From the NCBI GenBank assembly GCA_963556145.1, contig OY744467.1:3100001-3164000 (forward strand): a stretch of 64,000 bases of DNA, read 5' to 3'. A model generated the notes under the pieces. It did not search any database. It was not told where the DNA came from and saw only the letters and a program-made list of their open reading frames with translations. A program made the position numbers and the translations under genes. The DNA comes from Hygrocybe punicea (lineage: Eukaryota; Basidiomycota; Agaricomycetes; Agaricales; Hygrophoraceae). Below are positions 31,941-42,738 of the stretch, one piece after another (position 1 is the stretch's first letter; each line of letters starts with the position of its first letter).

Positions 31941-33400
31941 TTTCCAAGTGACCTAAAAGAATCTGTTGAAAGACAACAAGTATGGGTGCTGCCCAACTTT
32001 GCTATGACAGCTCATGCATCTCAGGGAAAAACCCGCCCTTACAATGTTGTACATTTAAATAGCTGTTTTTCACATATGTCATATTACACAGCTCTGTCTA
32101 GAAGTGCAAGTGCAGCAGGCACCATCATTATCCAAGGTTTTAACCCCAATGTTATTACGAGAGGTTGCAGTGGCTATCTCAGACAAGAATTCAGAGAACA
32201 AGAAATATTAGATGATATCACAAGGCTTAGATATGAAGGACAACTACCTGATCACTTAAATGGGCAACTCTGCAATACCTTGATTTGTCAATATCAATTA
32301 TGGAAAGGTACTGATTATGTCCCTGCCAAAGTAGATGCAGTATTAAGATGGTCTGCCAGAGATCCACTACCTATGCTTCCTGTGGTTGTTGACAGTTCAT
32401 GGCAACTCATTGGAAAATCCACTGATGGAAAAGCTAAGCAAAATTCACTTCAACAGGCCAGTCTTGGTTTTGTGGCCGCAAAAGGAAGCTCACTAGTAAA
32501 GCAAATTTTGAAACGTACTTATGATGAACATGATGAGACACAACTTTTGAGTAGGAAAAAGAGAATTATAACTCATGAAGGCAGTTGCACTATTCTTACT
32601 CCTCATGGCATACATTGGGATGAAAACAACTGGAGTTGTGCATATGATTCACTCTTTGTTATTTTGTACAATATATGGGCAGAACATCCTGTAAGTTGGA
32701 CAACAAGATTTCAGTCAATTGAAAACATTTATCTGTCAACACTTGTACATGGGTTTAACATGATGGCATCACAACTGAGCTTTGAAAATGTAAGAAATGC
32801 AGTGAGAATGAAACTCCATGCCAAGAATCCAGAACAATTTCCCATGGGTGCTACTGGCATCAGTATTGCTACACTATGTATGGAAATGCTGAAACCACAA
32901 GATTGTATTGCATCTTCACAGCTCATTTGTTCTCACTGTGATTATGAAGGCCCAGAAAAAGATGACAAAATTACCTATGTATTGCATGCTAATCCATCTG
33001 TTTCTGGCTCAACATCTGATTGGTGCAAACCATTGCATATAATGTTAGAAATAAATGTCCACAATGTAATGTTTCAATGATGCATACCATATATTATACA
33101 AAAACACCTGATTTGCTAGTATTAGAATATCCCAACATAAACATGATTACCAGCCATCAAATAACTGTAAATGTAAATGAAAAGTCAGTAAATTTGCATC
33201 TAAGAGGTATTGTATATGCTGGAGGATATCACTTTACATCTCGATTCATATCAGAAGATGGAAAATTTTGGGATCATGATGGAATGACAATGGGAGCAAC
33301 ATGTAAGCGAGATGGTCACATTGGTATGATGTTGGATGATGATTTTAAAAGAGATGAAAATAAAATTCTTGTGCTAGCAGTTTATGCACGAAACCAGTAA
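31941..33400 (+). pseudogene. Helitron copy 2, helicase end and C-terminal USP-like peptidase
   Basis: The frame resumes after the hAT element with DLKESVERQQVW, then helicase motifs MTAHASQGKT (32015) and YTALSRSASAAG (32085-32120). After a linker comes a second enzyme-like domain. A Cys box HWDENNWSCAYDSLFVILYN carries the candidate nucleophile (Cys codon 32637-32639). Two CxxC pairs follow (CSHCDYEG near 32930, KCPQC near 33050). A His box GGYHFTSRFI (His codon 33230-33232) is followed by WDHDG (33270). Cys box, zinc-finger pairs and His box in this order are the layout of ubiquitin-specific proteases. One frameshift near 33020-33060 separates the two halves of this domain. The stop is at 33398-33400. 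Fold and activity are inferred from motifs only. Confidence 0.8.
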
Positions 33401-33926
33401 TTTAATATCATTGAGGACTATTGGGTGGGAAAGTGAGACATTGAAATTTTCACCAGCTGAAATTCATATTGGACATCAAAATTGGAGGAAATCTTCTGGG
33501 TGGGAAAGTGGGCCATTAAATATAGGAATGTTATAAATAGATTATGATGTCAAACACTTAAGTTCTTATTATTACTTATTGCCCAAGCATATAACTAACA
33601 TTCAGTCCACTACAATGTTGGTTGACTAGTGATATACAAGTATGGTAGGAACAAGTGTAAATAATATTGTCCAAGAGATTGGTAGTCTCTTGATCAAAGG
33701 CCCCAACTGCAGACAAATAGTACATTGTCACTAACAGAATAGGATAACATAGAATGTATGATTCCAAATTCCAACAATGTTCATATATACTATGATTATT
33801 CTTGTTATACATTACACAAACAAATTAGTGCAGATTATGTAGAATAAATAATGTACATTAAATGATTGAATAGAACCCAGAAGAACTCGTTCATGCCACA
33901 CTTGCGATGGCCCACTTCCCCAAGTC
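33401..33926. other. Non-coding segment between Helitron copies 2 and 3
   Basis: Contains gggtgggaaagtg twice (about 33423 and 33500) and, near the right edge, the inverted relative gatggcccacttcccc directly before Helitron copy 3 coding resumes. These could be ends of a small element, but I could not fix its borders. Otherwise A+T-rich without a gene. Confidence 0.45.
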
Positions 33927-34984
33927 TTCTACCTGGCACAGCCATCAAGGCCATTGTGGCATACATATCTAGTGAATGGCATGGGTAACCCGTGGGTATT
34001 GGCGCTGTACCCATACCCGTACCCACAGCTACCCCTACCTGTGATCCGGTGGGTTTACCCATCATTTTGAGCCCCGGATTGTCTAAAATGGTTAAGTATT
34101 GAGTGAGTTATGATCAAAACCATCATTCTTCATTGTTTTGATCATAACTCACCCAATACTCGACCATTTTGGACGATCCAGGGCTTAAAATAAAGCTCAT
34201 GGGTAGGAGAATTGTACCTGTACCCATACCCGCAGCTACCCTTACCCGTGACCCGTGCGGGTCGCCATACCCATGCCATTCACTATACATATCTGACTAT
34301 ATAACTAAACCAGGGCGGAAAACTTATAGCATATTTGACACTATCAGAAGTGTATTTGACAGAAATTCGGAGATGCTTGGTGGGTCAATGCAGAGGAAAG
34401 AAAAAGCTAGAAAATTAATTACACAAATTATTAATACATTAACAGCCAAACTAGAAATAAGTGGACTTATGTCAGCTCTATATTTGCTGGGCAATCCTGA
34501 TCATTACACTAGCCACCAGTTTATTCCTGTGAATTGGAAAAATTATGTCAGAGCAGTGTTGAATGCTTGGAAAACAGATGGTGATACAGAAATGTCAAGT
34601 GAGCCAGACAGAGTAGTCCTTCAAAATCAACAAGGCACTTTTGTTAGAATATCGATGGTGCATGATTGCATTTACAGACCTCAAAGGTTTGAGGATATCA
34701 ATCTATATGAATGGATTCAATGTGCCAAAAAAGTTAAAATCCAAAGAAAAATAGTTCATGATGAAGTTCACAGCGAAGATGAATTACTTTTAGAGCCAAC
34801 ATTACAAGATTCAGCTAATGCTTGTTTTTTTGGAGCACCAACTACTACTCATTGTGAAACTGATGTTGATTCTAATGATCTCAATATTGATAAGGATAAC
34901 ATATTATTTGATCATGACAACGATGATTATGCAGATAAAGCAAACAGTATGCATTCTGACAATGTAAAATATGTATTGTTCCTG
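33927..34984 (+). pseudogene. Helitron Rep-helicase copy 3, middle fragment
   Basis: Starts at the codon after which copy 1 stops: SLLPGTAIKAIVAYIS, then a 316-bp MITE with its target duplication, then YISDYITKPGRKTYSIFDTI, SEMLGGSMQRKEKAR and LYLLGNPDHYTSHQF as far as an acidic linker (HCETDVDSNDLNIDKDN). Similarity ends at 34984, where an inverted minisatellite array begins. It lacks HUH nuclease, helicase motor and peptidase. It may be the displaced second half of copy 1. Confidence 0.85.
33970..34285. mobile_element. Palindromic hAT-type MITE between the two catalytic tyrosines
   Basis: Termini TAGTGAATGGCATGGGTA and its inverted copy ending CCATTCACTA. The 8-bp target duplication tacatatc is at 33962-33969 and 34286-34293. 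The whole 316 bp folds back on itself: the inner arms around 34080-34170 (ttatgatcaaaac facing gttttgatcataa) meet at a short loop. Subterminal GGGTA/TACCC runs are as in the other two hAT-type elements here. The insertion point lies within the Y-x3-Y motif of the Rep domain. Confidence 0.9.
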
Positions 34985-35600
34985 CAAGGTGGTCGCTCAT
35001 TTGCAACGGGAACCAGGTGCGGGAGGTGGAGACTGGCCAGGGGTGGTCGAAAACGGGGCGAGAAACCATGTCCTGGGGGTATGAAAAAGGGAGGGTGCTT
35101 GAGGTTGGGCAGAGAGCTGGAATGCAAGGGCCTGAGACCCCTCGACTGCTCGTTTTCAACAGGAATGAGGTGCGGGGGGTGTAGACTGGCCGGGGTGGGT
35201 GAAAATGGGGCAGGGCAGGGTGATTTGGTGGATGAAAATTGGGGGTGATGGTGGTTGCACAGAAAGCTGGAACGTGAGGTCCTGCCACCCCCCAACTGCT
35301 TGTTTTCAATGGGAACGAGATGCGGGGGGTGTAGACTGGCTGGGGGTGGTCAAAAATGGGCCAGGAGTGGTTGGGCAGACAGCCAGAAAGCGAGGGTTGA
35401 GACCCCCTGAACCCTCGTTTTCAACAGGAATAAGGTGCAGGGGGTGTAGACTGGATGGGGTGGTCAAAAACAGAGCGGGGTGGGTCTTCCTGGTGGTTGA
35501 AAAAGGGGTGGTGGTGGTGGTTGGATAGACAGTGGGAATGTGAGAGTTTGAAACGCCCCGATCCCTCATTTTCAACGTGAATCAGGTGTAAGGGGAGCAA
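34985..35600 (-). repeat. Minisatellite array ii, inverted orientation
   Basis: Complement of the unit in array i. The marker word (ctc(g/a)ttttcaac on the plus strand) recurs at about 34996, 35150, 35303, 35415 and 35565. The array abuts Helitron copy 3 directly on the left. Open frames through it are not taken as genes. Confidence 0.88.
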
Positions 35601-36000
35601 ACATCAGTACTAGAGCAAAGAAAATAGAACTAGACACTTACATTTCTGTACACCAACACCCCAAAGAACTTGCTGTTTAGCAGCAAGTGTGTGACTGCCT
35701 GTGACACTTTTCTTTTTGGCTCAAATTCTGTGTCATATAAATCCTTTTTCTCATCCATCAGAGCAGTTCTCGATTTGTTACAATCTCAAGATAAATCCTA
35801 TATTGATGAAAATATTTGAGGACAAAATTTGAAAAAGCTAGTTTGTTCATGATTTTTCTTGAAATAAAACAGTGAGAAATGCAGAATTTGGCTCTATGGT
35901 TGATTTCAAACATTAATTAATTAATTAATTAATTACTGACGAACTGCCATATATCCTGGACTGATAAGAACAAGTCTTTCATAAATGGAAGAACTCATAA
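35601..36000 (-). mobile_element. Minisatellite-bearing dispersed element, copy ii, 5' part
   Basis: Read on the minus strand, the segment begins at 36000 with ttatgagttcttccatttat, the same terminus as at 14169 and 36826, and leads into array ii. After about 40 bases similarity to the other two copies fades, so it is a diverged subfamily. It contains a (TTAA)n run at about 35912-35934. Confidence 0.55.
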
Positions 36001-36825
36001 CTGCATCATTATGCAATATTCTCAACCAAAAGAGAAAGCAACAGGTCAACTGTCAAATACAACTGCCTCTAAACAGTATGACAACAATTGACTTACATTT
36101 GCTCAATCCTACTTCTCTATAACCTTACATGCTACACAACAGATGATAACATGAAGACAGCTATGCTTGAGTGGGCTAATGTTGCATATGGCATGAACAA
36201 AGTCTTGTTTCTGTCATTGAATTTTTATTTGTATGATTGTTATGAACATCAACAAGTGATGTTGCTTGAAATATATAATTAGCATGAAATATGATATATG
36301 TATGACGATCTCACATTGAATTTTATGTTTTATTGCCGTTTTCAAAATGCATGACTTTTGTTAAAAAATAAATCTAAGGAATTGCTGAATATGTACAACT
36401 CTCGTTGATCTCATCTTTGTTGTCTGACATTGACTCAAGTAAATGCTTACCAGTGCTACTATATATAGAAACTTTCTCACAATTATGGTCCTTTGGTCTT
36501 TGAAAGATTTATTTTTTCAGAATAAGTCATACATTTTGAATATAGCAATAAGTGAAAATACCAGTATATCATCTGAATTAAGCTTATTTCTGCTTATATA
36601 GCTAATATTTCCATATACAGTAACAATGATCACATGTAACTATGACTCCTGTGATCAGCTCAAAATTTAGTATATATGTTGTAAAATTATCTTATATAGA
36701 CTGGTCACATGTGACTGTCACCATTGTGATCAGAAAAAAATTTGCTATACAATATCAGAAATTGCCTTATATAGTCAGAATGGTCACATGTAACTGTCAT
36801 ACCTTGCCAAAATGGTTATATTACG
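36001..36825. other. A+T-rich spacer with an ~80-bp tandem repeat
   Basis: No gene. At about 36628-36800 an ~80-bp unit (ggtcacatgtgactgtcac, then gtgatcag, then ttatatag) is repeated about two and a half times. Confidence 0.6.
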
Positions 36826-37375
36826 AGTTCTTCCATTTATGGAAAACTCGTTCTTATACACCGGGTTTCCAGTCTGTTTGGCGATTCATTCATTTATTCA
36901 TCTCAGGGACTGAGCGAAAATTGTGTCCCAATATGGCAACTGAGTTCAAAATCCTGTTTGACTGGTTTCATTTCAGAATTCAGAGCCTCTATTGACTTGC
37001 ACACTACATAGACTGTCACCAGATTTGACAAGGAGCATGTCATGGGGACTGTCCTGCTGGAAAAAAATTATGGAGTGGATCTGGCATAATTTGGACCACC
37101 TGTGAGCTGATTTATGCAAAGGAAATGAGTATAGATACAATAACTGGTGTAATACTGCAAAGTAAAATGTGGTAATTTCTAGCTATATTCTCTTGTATGT
37201 ATGGTACACCTTTGTCCACTGAAAGCAGCTGTGAAATGTCATATCTGAATTTCTAAGATGCAAACAAGCAAGGGTGGTCCGGACTTGTGGCTGACATTCG
37301 AGCGGAGTCTGAAATGCACAGTCAGACCATTCGAGCTCAGACGAGCGCAAAACCTTCAGTTGCTCAACAGCAAGA
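36826..37375 (+). mobile_element. Minisatellite-bearing dispersed element, copy iii, 5' part
   Basis: Begins ttacgagttcttccattta and matches 14169-14715 over its length with scattered substitutions and small indels (shared blocks include tttgactggtttcatttcag and the gtcctgctggaaaaaaatt region). It is followed by array iii, as copy i is followed by array i. Confidence 0.8.
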
Positions 37376-37439
37376 TCGTCGGGGGGGTGGTGTACAGAAA
37401 GGTAAGCACGTAGTTTTATTTGTATGGTCTAATAATGAT

Positions 37440-38580
37440 GTCTGCACCCCCCGCATCTCATCCGCGTTGAAAATGAGGGGCCGGGGGGTCTCAGGACCTT
37501 GCAAACCCGCCATCTGCCCAACCACCCCACCCCCCCTGTTTCCGCCCATCAGTCCACCCTACCCCGCTTGTTTTCGACCACCCCCGGCTCGTGTATGCCC
37601 CCCGCACCTCGTTCACGTTGAAAATGGGGGGTCGGGGGGTCTCAGGAGCTCACGCTGCCGCCATCTGTGCCCCCACCACCACACCCAGTTTTTTTACACC
37701 CTAAACACACCCTCCCACACGGTTTTTGGCCACACCCGGTTGGAATACACCCACGGCGCATCGTTCCCATTGAAAACGAGTGGCTGCGGGACCTGAACCC
37801 TCGCGCTGCCGCCATCTGTGCCCAACCACTCACCCCCTCTTTTTTACACCCCAAACACGCCTCCCCTCACGGTTCTTGGCCACGCCCGGCTGGCAAACAC
37901 CCACGGCGCGTCGTTTCCGTGGAAAATGGGTGGCCGTGGGGCCTTAACCCCGCCTTGCCGCTATGTGCCCCAACCACCACCCCCTCTTTTTCCACCCCAA
38001 ACTCGCCTCCCCTCGCGGTCCTTGGCCATGCCCAGCTGGAAAACACCCACGGCGCGTCATTCCCGTTGAAATCGAGTGGCCATGGGGCTCCAATCCCTCG
38101 CATCACCATTATGTGCCAAGCATCACCCCCCCGACTGTTTTACACCTAGGACACGCCACCCTACGCCGTTTTCGACCACCCCCAACTCGTATACGCCCCC
38201 CACGCCTCATTCGCGTAGAAAACGAGACTTTGGCGGCTCCCAGTCCCACCTATCTCCGCCCAGTGCCCAAGTGCCACCCCGGAACTTTTTACACCCGGGA
38301 CACGCCACCACGCGCTGGTTTCAACCAGCTCCAGCTCGTATACACCCCCCACGCCTCGTTCGCGTAGAAAACGAGGCGTTGGGGGGTCCCACTCTCACCC
38401 GTTGTAGGCCAGTGCCCAAGCACCTCCAGACTCAAGATGCCCGGCTAGCACAGGCCCACGGCGCCTCGTTCCCATCAAGCACAAGCAGTAGGGTCTTAAT
38501 CGTTGCGCATCGCCACCATGCACCCAACCACCCACCCTGTTTGCTCAGTTTTTGGCCACGCCTGGAATTGGCCCAGTGCG
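37440..38580 (+). repeat. Minisatellite array iii, ~150-bp unit
   Basis: About seven units; the marker word (t(t/a)gaaaa(t/c)g(a/g)g) recurs at about 37468, 37618, 37771, 37920, 38067, 38217 and 38366, a strikingly regular 147-153 bp. The units towards the right have diverged in text (acacccacggcgcgtcgtt). Reading frames open on both strands are a by-product of composition. Confidence 0.9.
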
Positions 38581-38896
38581 CCTGAGCGGCACATTTTCAA
38601 GTTCAATTAATTTTTCTATTGCTTATTCACAAATATTGACAGTATATCAGTACTAATTATTGCTATTTTCATATATAATGACATTTTGAAAAACAAATAT
38701 TTTAAAGGAGGTCCTAGTAAAATGATAACTTGTGAAATACTGCACCAAATTACATAGTCTAAGAGAGATAGTTTGTCTATGTTCTAAGGGCCATCTTTCC
38801 CTCTATTTACAATTTCAAAATATGTGTTATATAAAAAGTTACAGGTGAATTGTTGATTTGAGTCATTGCAACTTGTACAATGAATATCTTTACAAG

Positions 38897-39139
38897 AAAT
38901 GCTTGGATTGACATCGTTGTAGAGAGAAAGTTGTTCTATTTTTCAAGGGCTACAAGAGCCCATACCGCGTTTTCTTGTATTTTGGACTTTAGCAGATTAT
39001 TGTAATGTTATCTATACAGAGGTTGTTTTGTGTAATTCTCCTTCAAATTTTCAAAGTACAGAAAAACACAGTATGGGCTCTTGTAGCCCTTGAAAAATAG
39101 AACAACTTTCTCTCTACAACAATGTCAATCCAAGCATTT
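38897..39139. mobile_element. Foldback MITE, ~69-94-bp arms
   Basis: Arms 38897-38965 and 39071-39139 are almost perfect reverse complements (aaatgcttggattgacat at the left end, its complement at the right end) and remain similar for about 25 more bases inward. The 105-base centre has no frame. No target duplication found, so the class is open. Confidence 0.82.
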
Positions 39140-39540
39140 TACGAGTCCCTATAAGGGAATCGTTCTATACGGTGGATTCTCAAACTCAGGGTCACACTCT
39201 AATTTGCCAAGCCATGGGAACAATTTTTTGAAACTGTGGGAACAATTTTGAAGCCCTGGGAATAATTATGAAACCGTGTGACTGGGCAGAGCTGACTGTG
39301 AGAAGTTGTTGTCCCAATCAGAAAGTACAATAAGGCAGCCGGATCACAGGCTCCAAATTGGGAATAAGTAATACTACAAATTAACATGAGTGGAAGGCGC
39401 TGAACATTGCTCTGTGACGGGTTCAACCAGTGTCCCAGCTGTATTCTGAGGAACTGCCAGTGTAATTGACAACCATACATCAAATGTGTCTACAAATACA
39501 TATATTGTGCAATATGTATTAGAATTATTTACAGGAGGAA
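39140..39540. other. Spacer left of the palindrome array
   Basis: Short repeats of tgggaacaattttgaa type at 39215-39275. No gene recognised. Confidence 0.5.
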
Positions 39541-40300
39541 CATCGGACACTGGTCAGATACGGTGAACAGTGTTCAACAAGGTGTTCAACAAGTGTTCAA
39601 GCTTCAATCTGAAGCGTTACCATTGCATAAATAAAGGTATGTACATTATATGAGGTGTAGCTAGATTTAAAATGCACATTGAATTTATTAATGATGGACA
39701 CGTCGAACACTTGACGAACAGGCCGAACAGTGTTCAACCAGGTGTTCAACAAGTGGCCAAGCTTCAATCTGAAGCATTACAATGACATAAATAATGGTAC
39801 ATACTGTATATACATTATATGAGGTGTAGATATATTTACAATGCACATTGAGTTTATTAATGATGGACTAGTTGAACACTTGTCGAACAGGCCGAACAGT
39901 GTTCGACAAGCCACTCTACAAGTGTCCAAGCTTTAATTTGAAGCATTACAATGACATAAATAATGGTACGTACTTTATATACATCATATGAGGTGTAGAT
40001 ATATTTACAATGCACATTGAGTTTATTAATGATGGACTTGTCGAACACTTGTCGAACAGGCCGAACAGTGTTCGACAAGCTGTTCGACAAGTGTTCCAGG
40101 CTTCATCTGAAGCATTACATTTGCATAAATAAAGTTATGTACATTATATAAGGTGTAGCTAGATTTACAATGCACATTGTATTATTAATGATACACTTGT
40201 TCAACACCTGTTGAACAGGCCGAAAAACCGTTCAACAGTGTTCAACAAAGTGTTCGACAAGTGTCTTGGTTTTAATCAGGGGTACTGCCATTGCACAGCC
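39541..40300. repeat. Left palindrome array (CTTGTCGAAC), five ~165-bp units
   Basis: Each unit holds a hyphenated palindrome of the type cgaacacttgtcgaacaggc + cgaacagtgttcgacaag. It is followed by a constant spacer (gcttcaatctgaagcattac, then cataaataa, then acattatatgaggtgtag, then aatgcacattga). Cores lie at about 39564, 39725, 39894, 40063 and 40232, a spacing of 161-169 bp; the outer units are more degraded. The same palindrome recurs at 47030-47300, on the other side of three genes. Confidence 0.88.
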
Positions 40301-40772
40301 AATGGTATGTGCAGTATATCGGATGTCTGGCAGTGGAAAGGCAAGATCTAAGTGCAGTATATCGGATGTTTTTGTGATGTAGCTACATGGGTCCAATATT
40401 GTTCAACAAAGTGTTCAGTAAATTTTCCATATGTAATCCAAGTAACCCATTCTTACTACACAACAATATAAATTTTATATGATATGTGTGTACAATACAT
40501 ACATTTATCAATTAATTCTAGGTTTTTGAAAGGTACTGAGCAAATGTCCATGCATGTTAGGCCGGACCATTGAATGAGAAATACCATATCGGTTTGAATA
40601 GTTATATTCACAGGAAAATGATGACGACTTTTTACGATTAAATGATACTCAGATATCCAGTCACTTTATGAAACTATTTGTGTTGTTATTTCACTTGTGA
40701 ACGTATTGCAGAACATAATATTATATAAAATTGATGTTCACATGTAACTGTACAACGTAATTATAATAGATA
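40301..40772. other. Spacer between left palindrome array and first gene
   Basis: Contains gtgcagtatatcggatgt twice (about 40307 and 40351) and one further isolated ttgttcaacaaagtgttc at about 40396. No gene; it includes the 3' flank of the minus-strand gene ending at 40773. Confidence 0.5.
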
Positions 40773-41948
40773 TTAATCGGCTTCATTCATCCTCAGGTTG
40801 GTCAAACGTCTTCGGGTTTCTATGACATCTTCACCATCGTCTGTCAACTGGACATAACCCACATTACGTTTGATATTAATCCTGGTCATAGTATTGAGAG
40901 CAGGATGAGGTGCCTTCGTTCGACCTATCATTGCATTCTGGATGTACATTAGTTATTATTAATTGAATTATTAGATATGTCTGGTACCTCGGTAAACTCG
41001 CTGTTGACCAGTGCTAATGAGCGCAGATTGAGTATCATCTTAAATTTGTCGTTCTTGACTGAAACTGCCGATACCGTCATCTGGACTTCTACAATGTCAC
41101 CAATCCTGAAGCAAGTTGGACTGGCAGGTACAAAGCTGTCATCTATATCATTATCAATGGTCAAACTATTGTTGTGCTGAGCACTCACCAATGCCGGCCT
41201 CCGTCTGATGTTAACTTGAAATAAAGGACCTCATTATCCGTCCCATGGAAGTATCGAGTATTGCTCATGGATGACAGGATACCTTTGGGATCGACGTTGT
41301 GTTCGAATGGAATATGGTATGAAACATTGTCATGTCGGCGATCGGTGAAGTATCGGGTGCCAATAGATAATGCAGTGTATTCAATATAGGTGGATGACGT
41401 GAAGTCCAGCATTGCACGTTCTGGGAAAGTACGGGCCAGTTTCTGATGTAAGATGCGGAGGTTGTCAAGGTACGATTCGAACAGTGGTATGTTGAGACCT
41501 GCTATAAGGATGCTCTGACGAAGAAATGGTGTTCGACGTTCGGGTGGTCTGGAAAATATATGTATATCAATTGTTTACGATTTATGTGATGGAACAATAT
41601 ACCTGCTGGTGATTGGTGGTAGGTCTTTGGCCACCAATATCGCCTGTAAGCTTAAGACAAGTTCTTCATGCTCGGTGGTATCAGTACTCGGCCGTGTAAG
41701 TTTCCAGCAATTTGGTGAGTCATTATGAACTACATTGATATTCGAAATCTGCAAATGTAAAGAAACACAGCATACATTGTAAAATTTGAACATACATTTG
41801 TAGCATTGGCGAGTTGACTGTCATCATTGTCCATCCGTGTCGATATGAGATTACTTAAATGTTCAGCTGTAAAGTAGAGTTGAATGTATGAATGCCTTCA
41901 GTGGTATATGGACTGACATGCGCTTTTGAAATCGTAATAGGTGTCCAT
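40773..41948 (-). CDS. Unknown intron-rich fungal gene with RIGDIVEVQ motif (module gene 1)
   Basis: Splicing that keeps frame throughout: exon from ATG 41948, then introns with 5' sites gtcagt (41917), gtatgt, gtatat, gtgagt (about 41186) and gtacca (about 40983), each about 45-55 bp; stop at 40773. The product, about 300 residues, has RQSILIAGLNIPLFESYLDN, FPERAMLDFTSSTYIEY, YHIPFEHNVDPKGILSSMSN and FRIGDIVEVQMTVSAVSV; the last resembles an OB-fold or small beta-barrel strand pair. The C-terminus is charged. I recognise the type as a recurrent mushroom hypothetical-protein family but know no function. No disabling change is seen. It is convergent or divergent with its neighbours inside the palindrome-flanked module. 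Confidence 0.7.
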
Positions 41949-42738
41949 TTGCAAAGTGGAAGTGGGATTTATAATTCAAACGCAATTTTCGACTGTTTTA
42001 TCATGAATCGTTTTCGATTGTCATCGAGATTATGGCAGTGCATCATGTTCATCCTCCATGAACTTGTGATGTCTGTATGGTGTTTGCATTCTTGTGTTGC
42101 AGATCTTCTCAATAGATTCTTATTGTTTTTCTCCATTTTATAGGACAGGATATACATCGACAGCTATCGTAATGCTTGACCTCCTTATTGTACAGCATTA
42201 AAAGGAAACCCCTATCCATTCAGAATGATTTGTTTCCGATGCAACTGTCAGTATAGTTGATCCGATGTTTGTATTTGTTTGGAAATGAGTACATATGTCA
42301 CATAAACTTCTATTTCCGATTTGGCTGTGTTATGATCTTATGATCAGTTCCATGTGGTGACAGCTGTTCTACATTCCAAAATCCTAATTAGACTTAGTGT
42401 TTGATTATTCTCCATACCAGTAATCCATATCCATGTTGTTGGATGATGCTGAGCATAACAGCTGGTCAATCATGGGTTCTACATCATGGGGAATGTCCCT
42501 GATTTTTTTTCATTTTTATGGCGCTATGATCCGAATAGTTCTCCTTCAAACCATCAACAGATGTAGTTTTCATACCTGCCGGTGTGATCTCCATAAACGA
42601 GTTCTTTATTGTATTCGATCTATCTCAGTGTACTTAAATAGCGATGAGAGCGCAATGGTATTGTCCACATCCGACCCTTCATTCATCTACGATATCTTGC
42701 ACAGATTCATTCCTCGCCCTAAAGCTCTTATCTTTGCA
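41949..42738. promoter_or_regulatory. Divergent intergenic region of module genes 1 and 2
   Basis: 790 bp between two diverging start codons, thus holding both promoters. No clear TATA box or repeated operator-like word found. The gene-2 side is pyrimidine-rich just before its ATG (ccttcattcatc, 42675-42690). Confidence 0.4.

Noticed and set aside
33961..34294. 10-bp target duplication (atacatatct), suggesting a Mutator-type MITE
   Set aside because: Shifting the borders by one base on each side gives symmetric TAGTG...CACTA ends and an exact 8-bp duplication, which fits hAT and the other two elements in the window better.
39541..40300. CRISPR-like array (regular repeats with spacers)
   Set aside because: The spacers are themselves conserved between units, the repeats are diverged palindromes of ~55 bp, there are no cas genes and the genome is eukaryotic.
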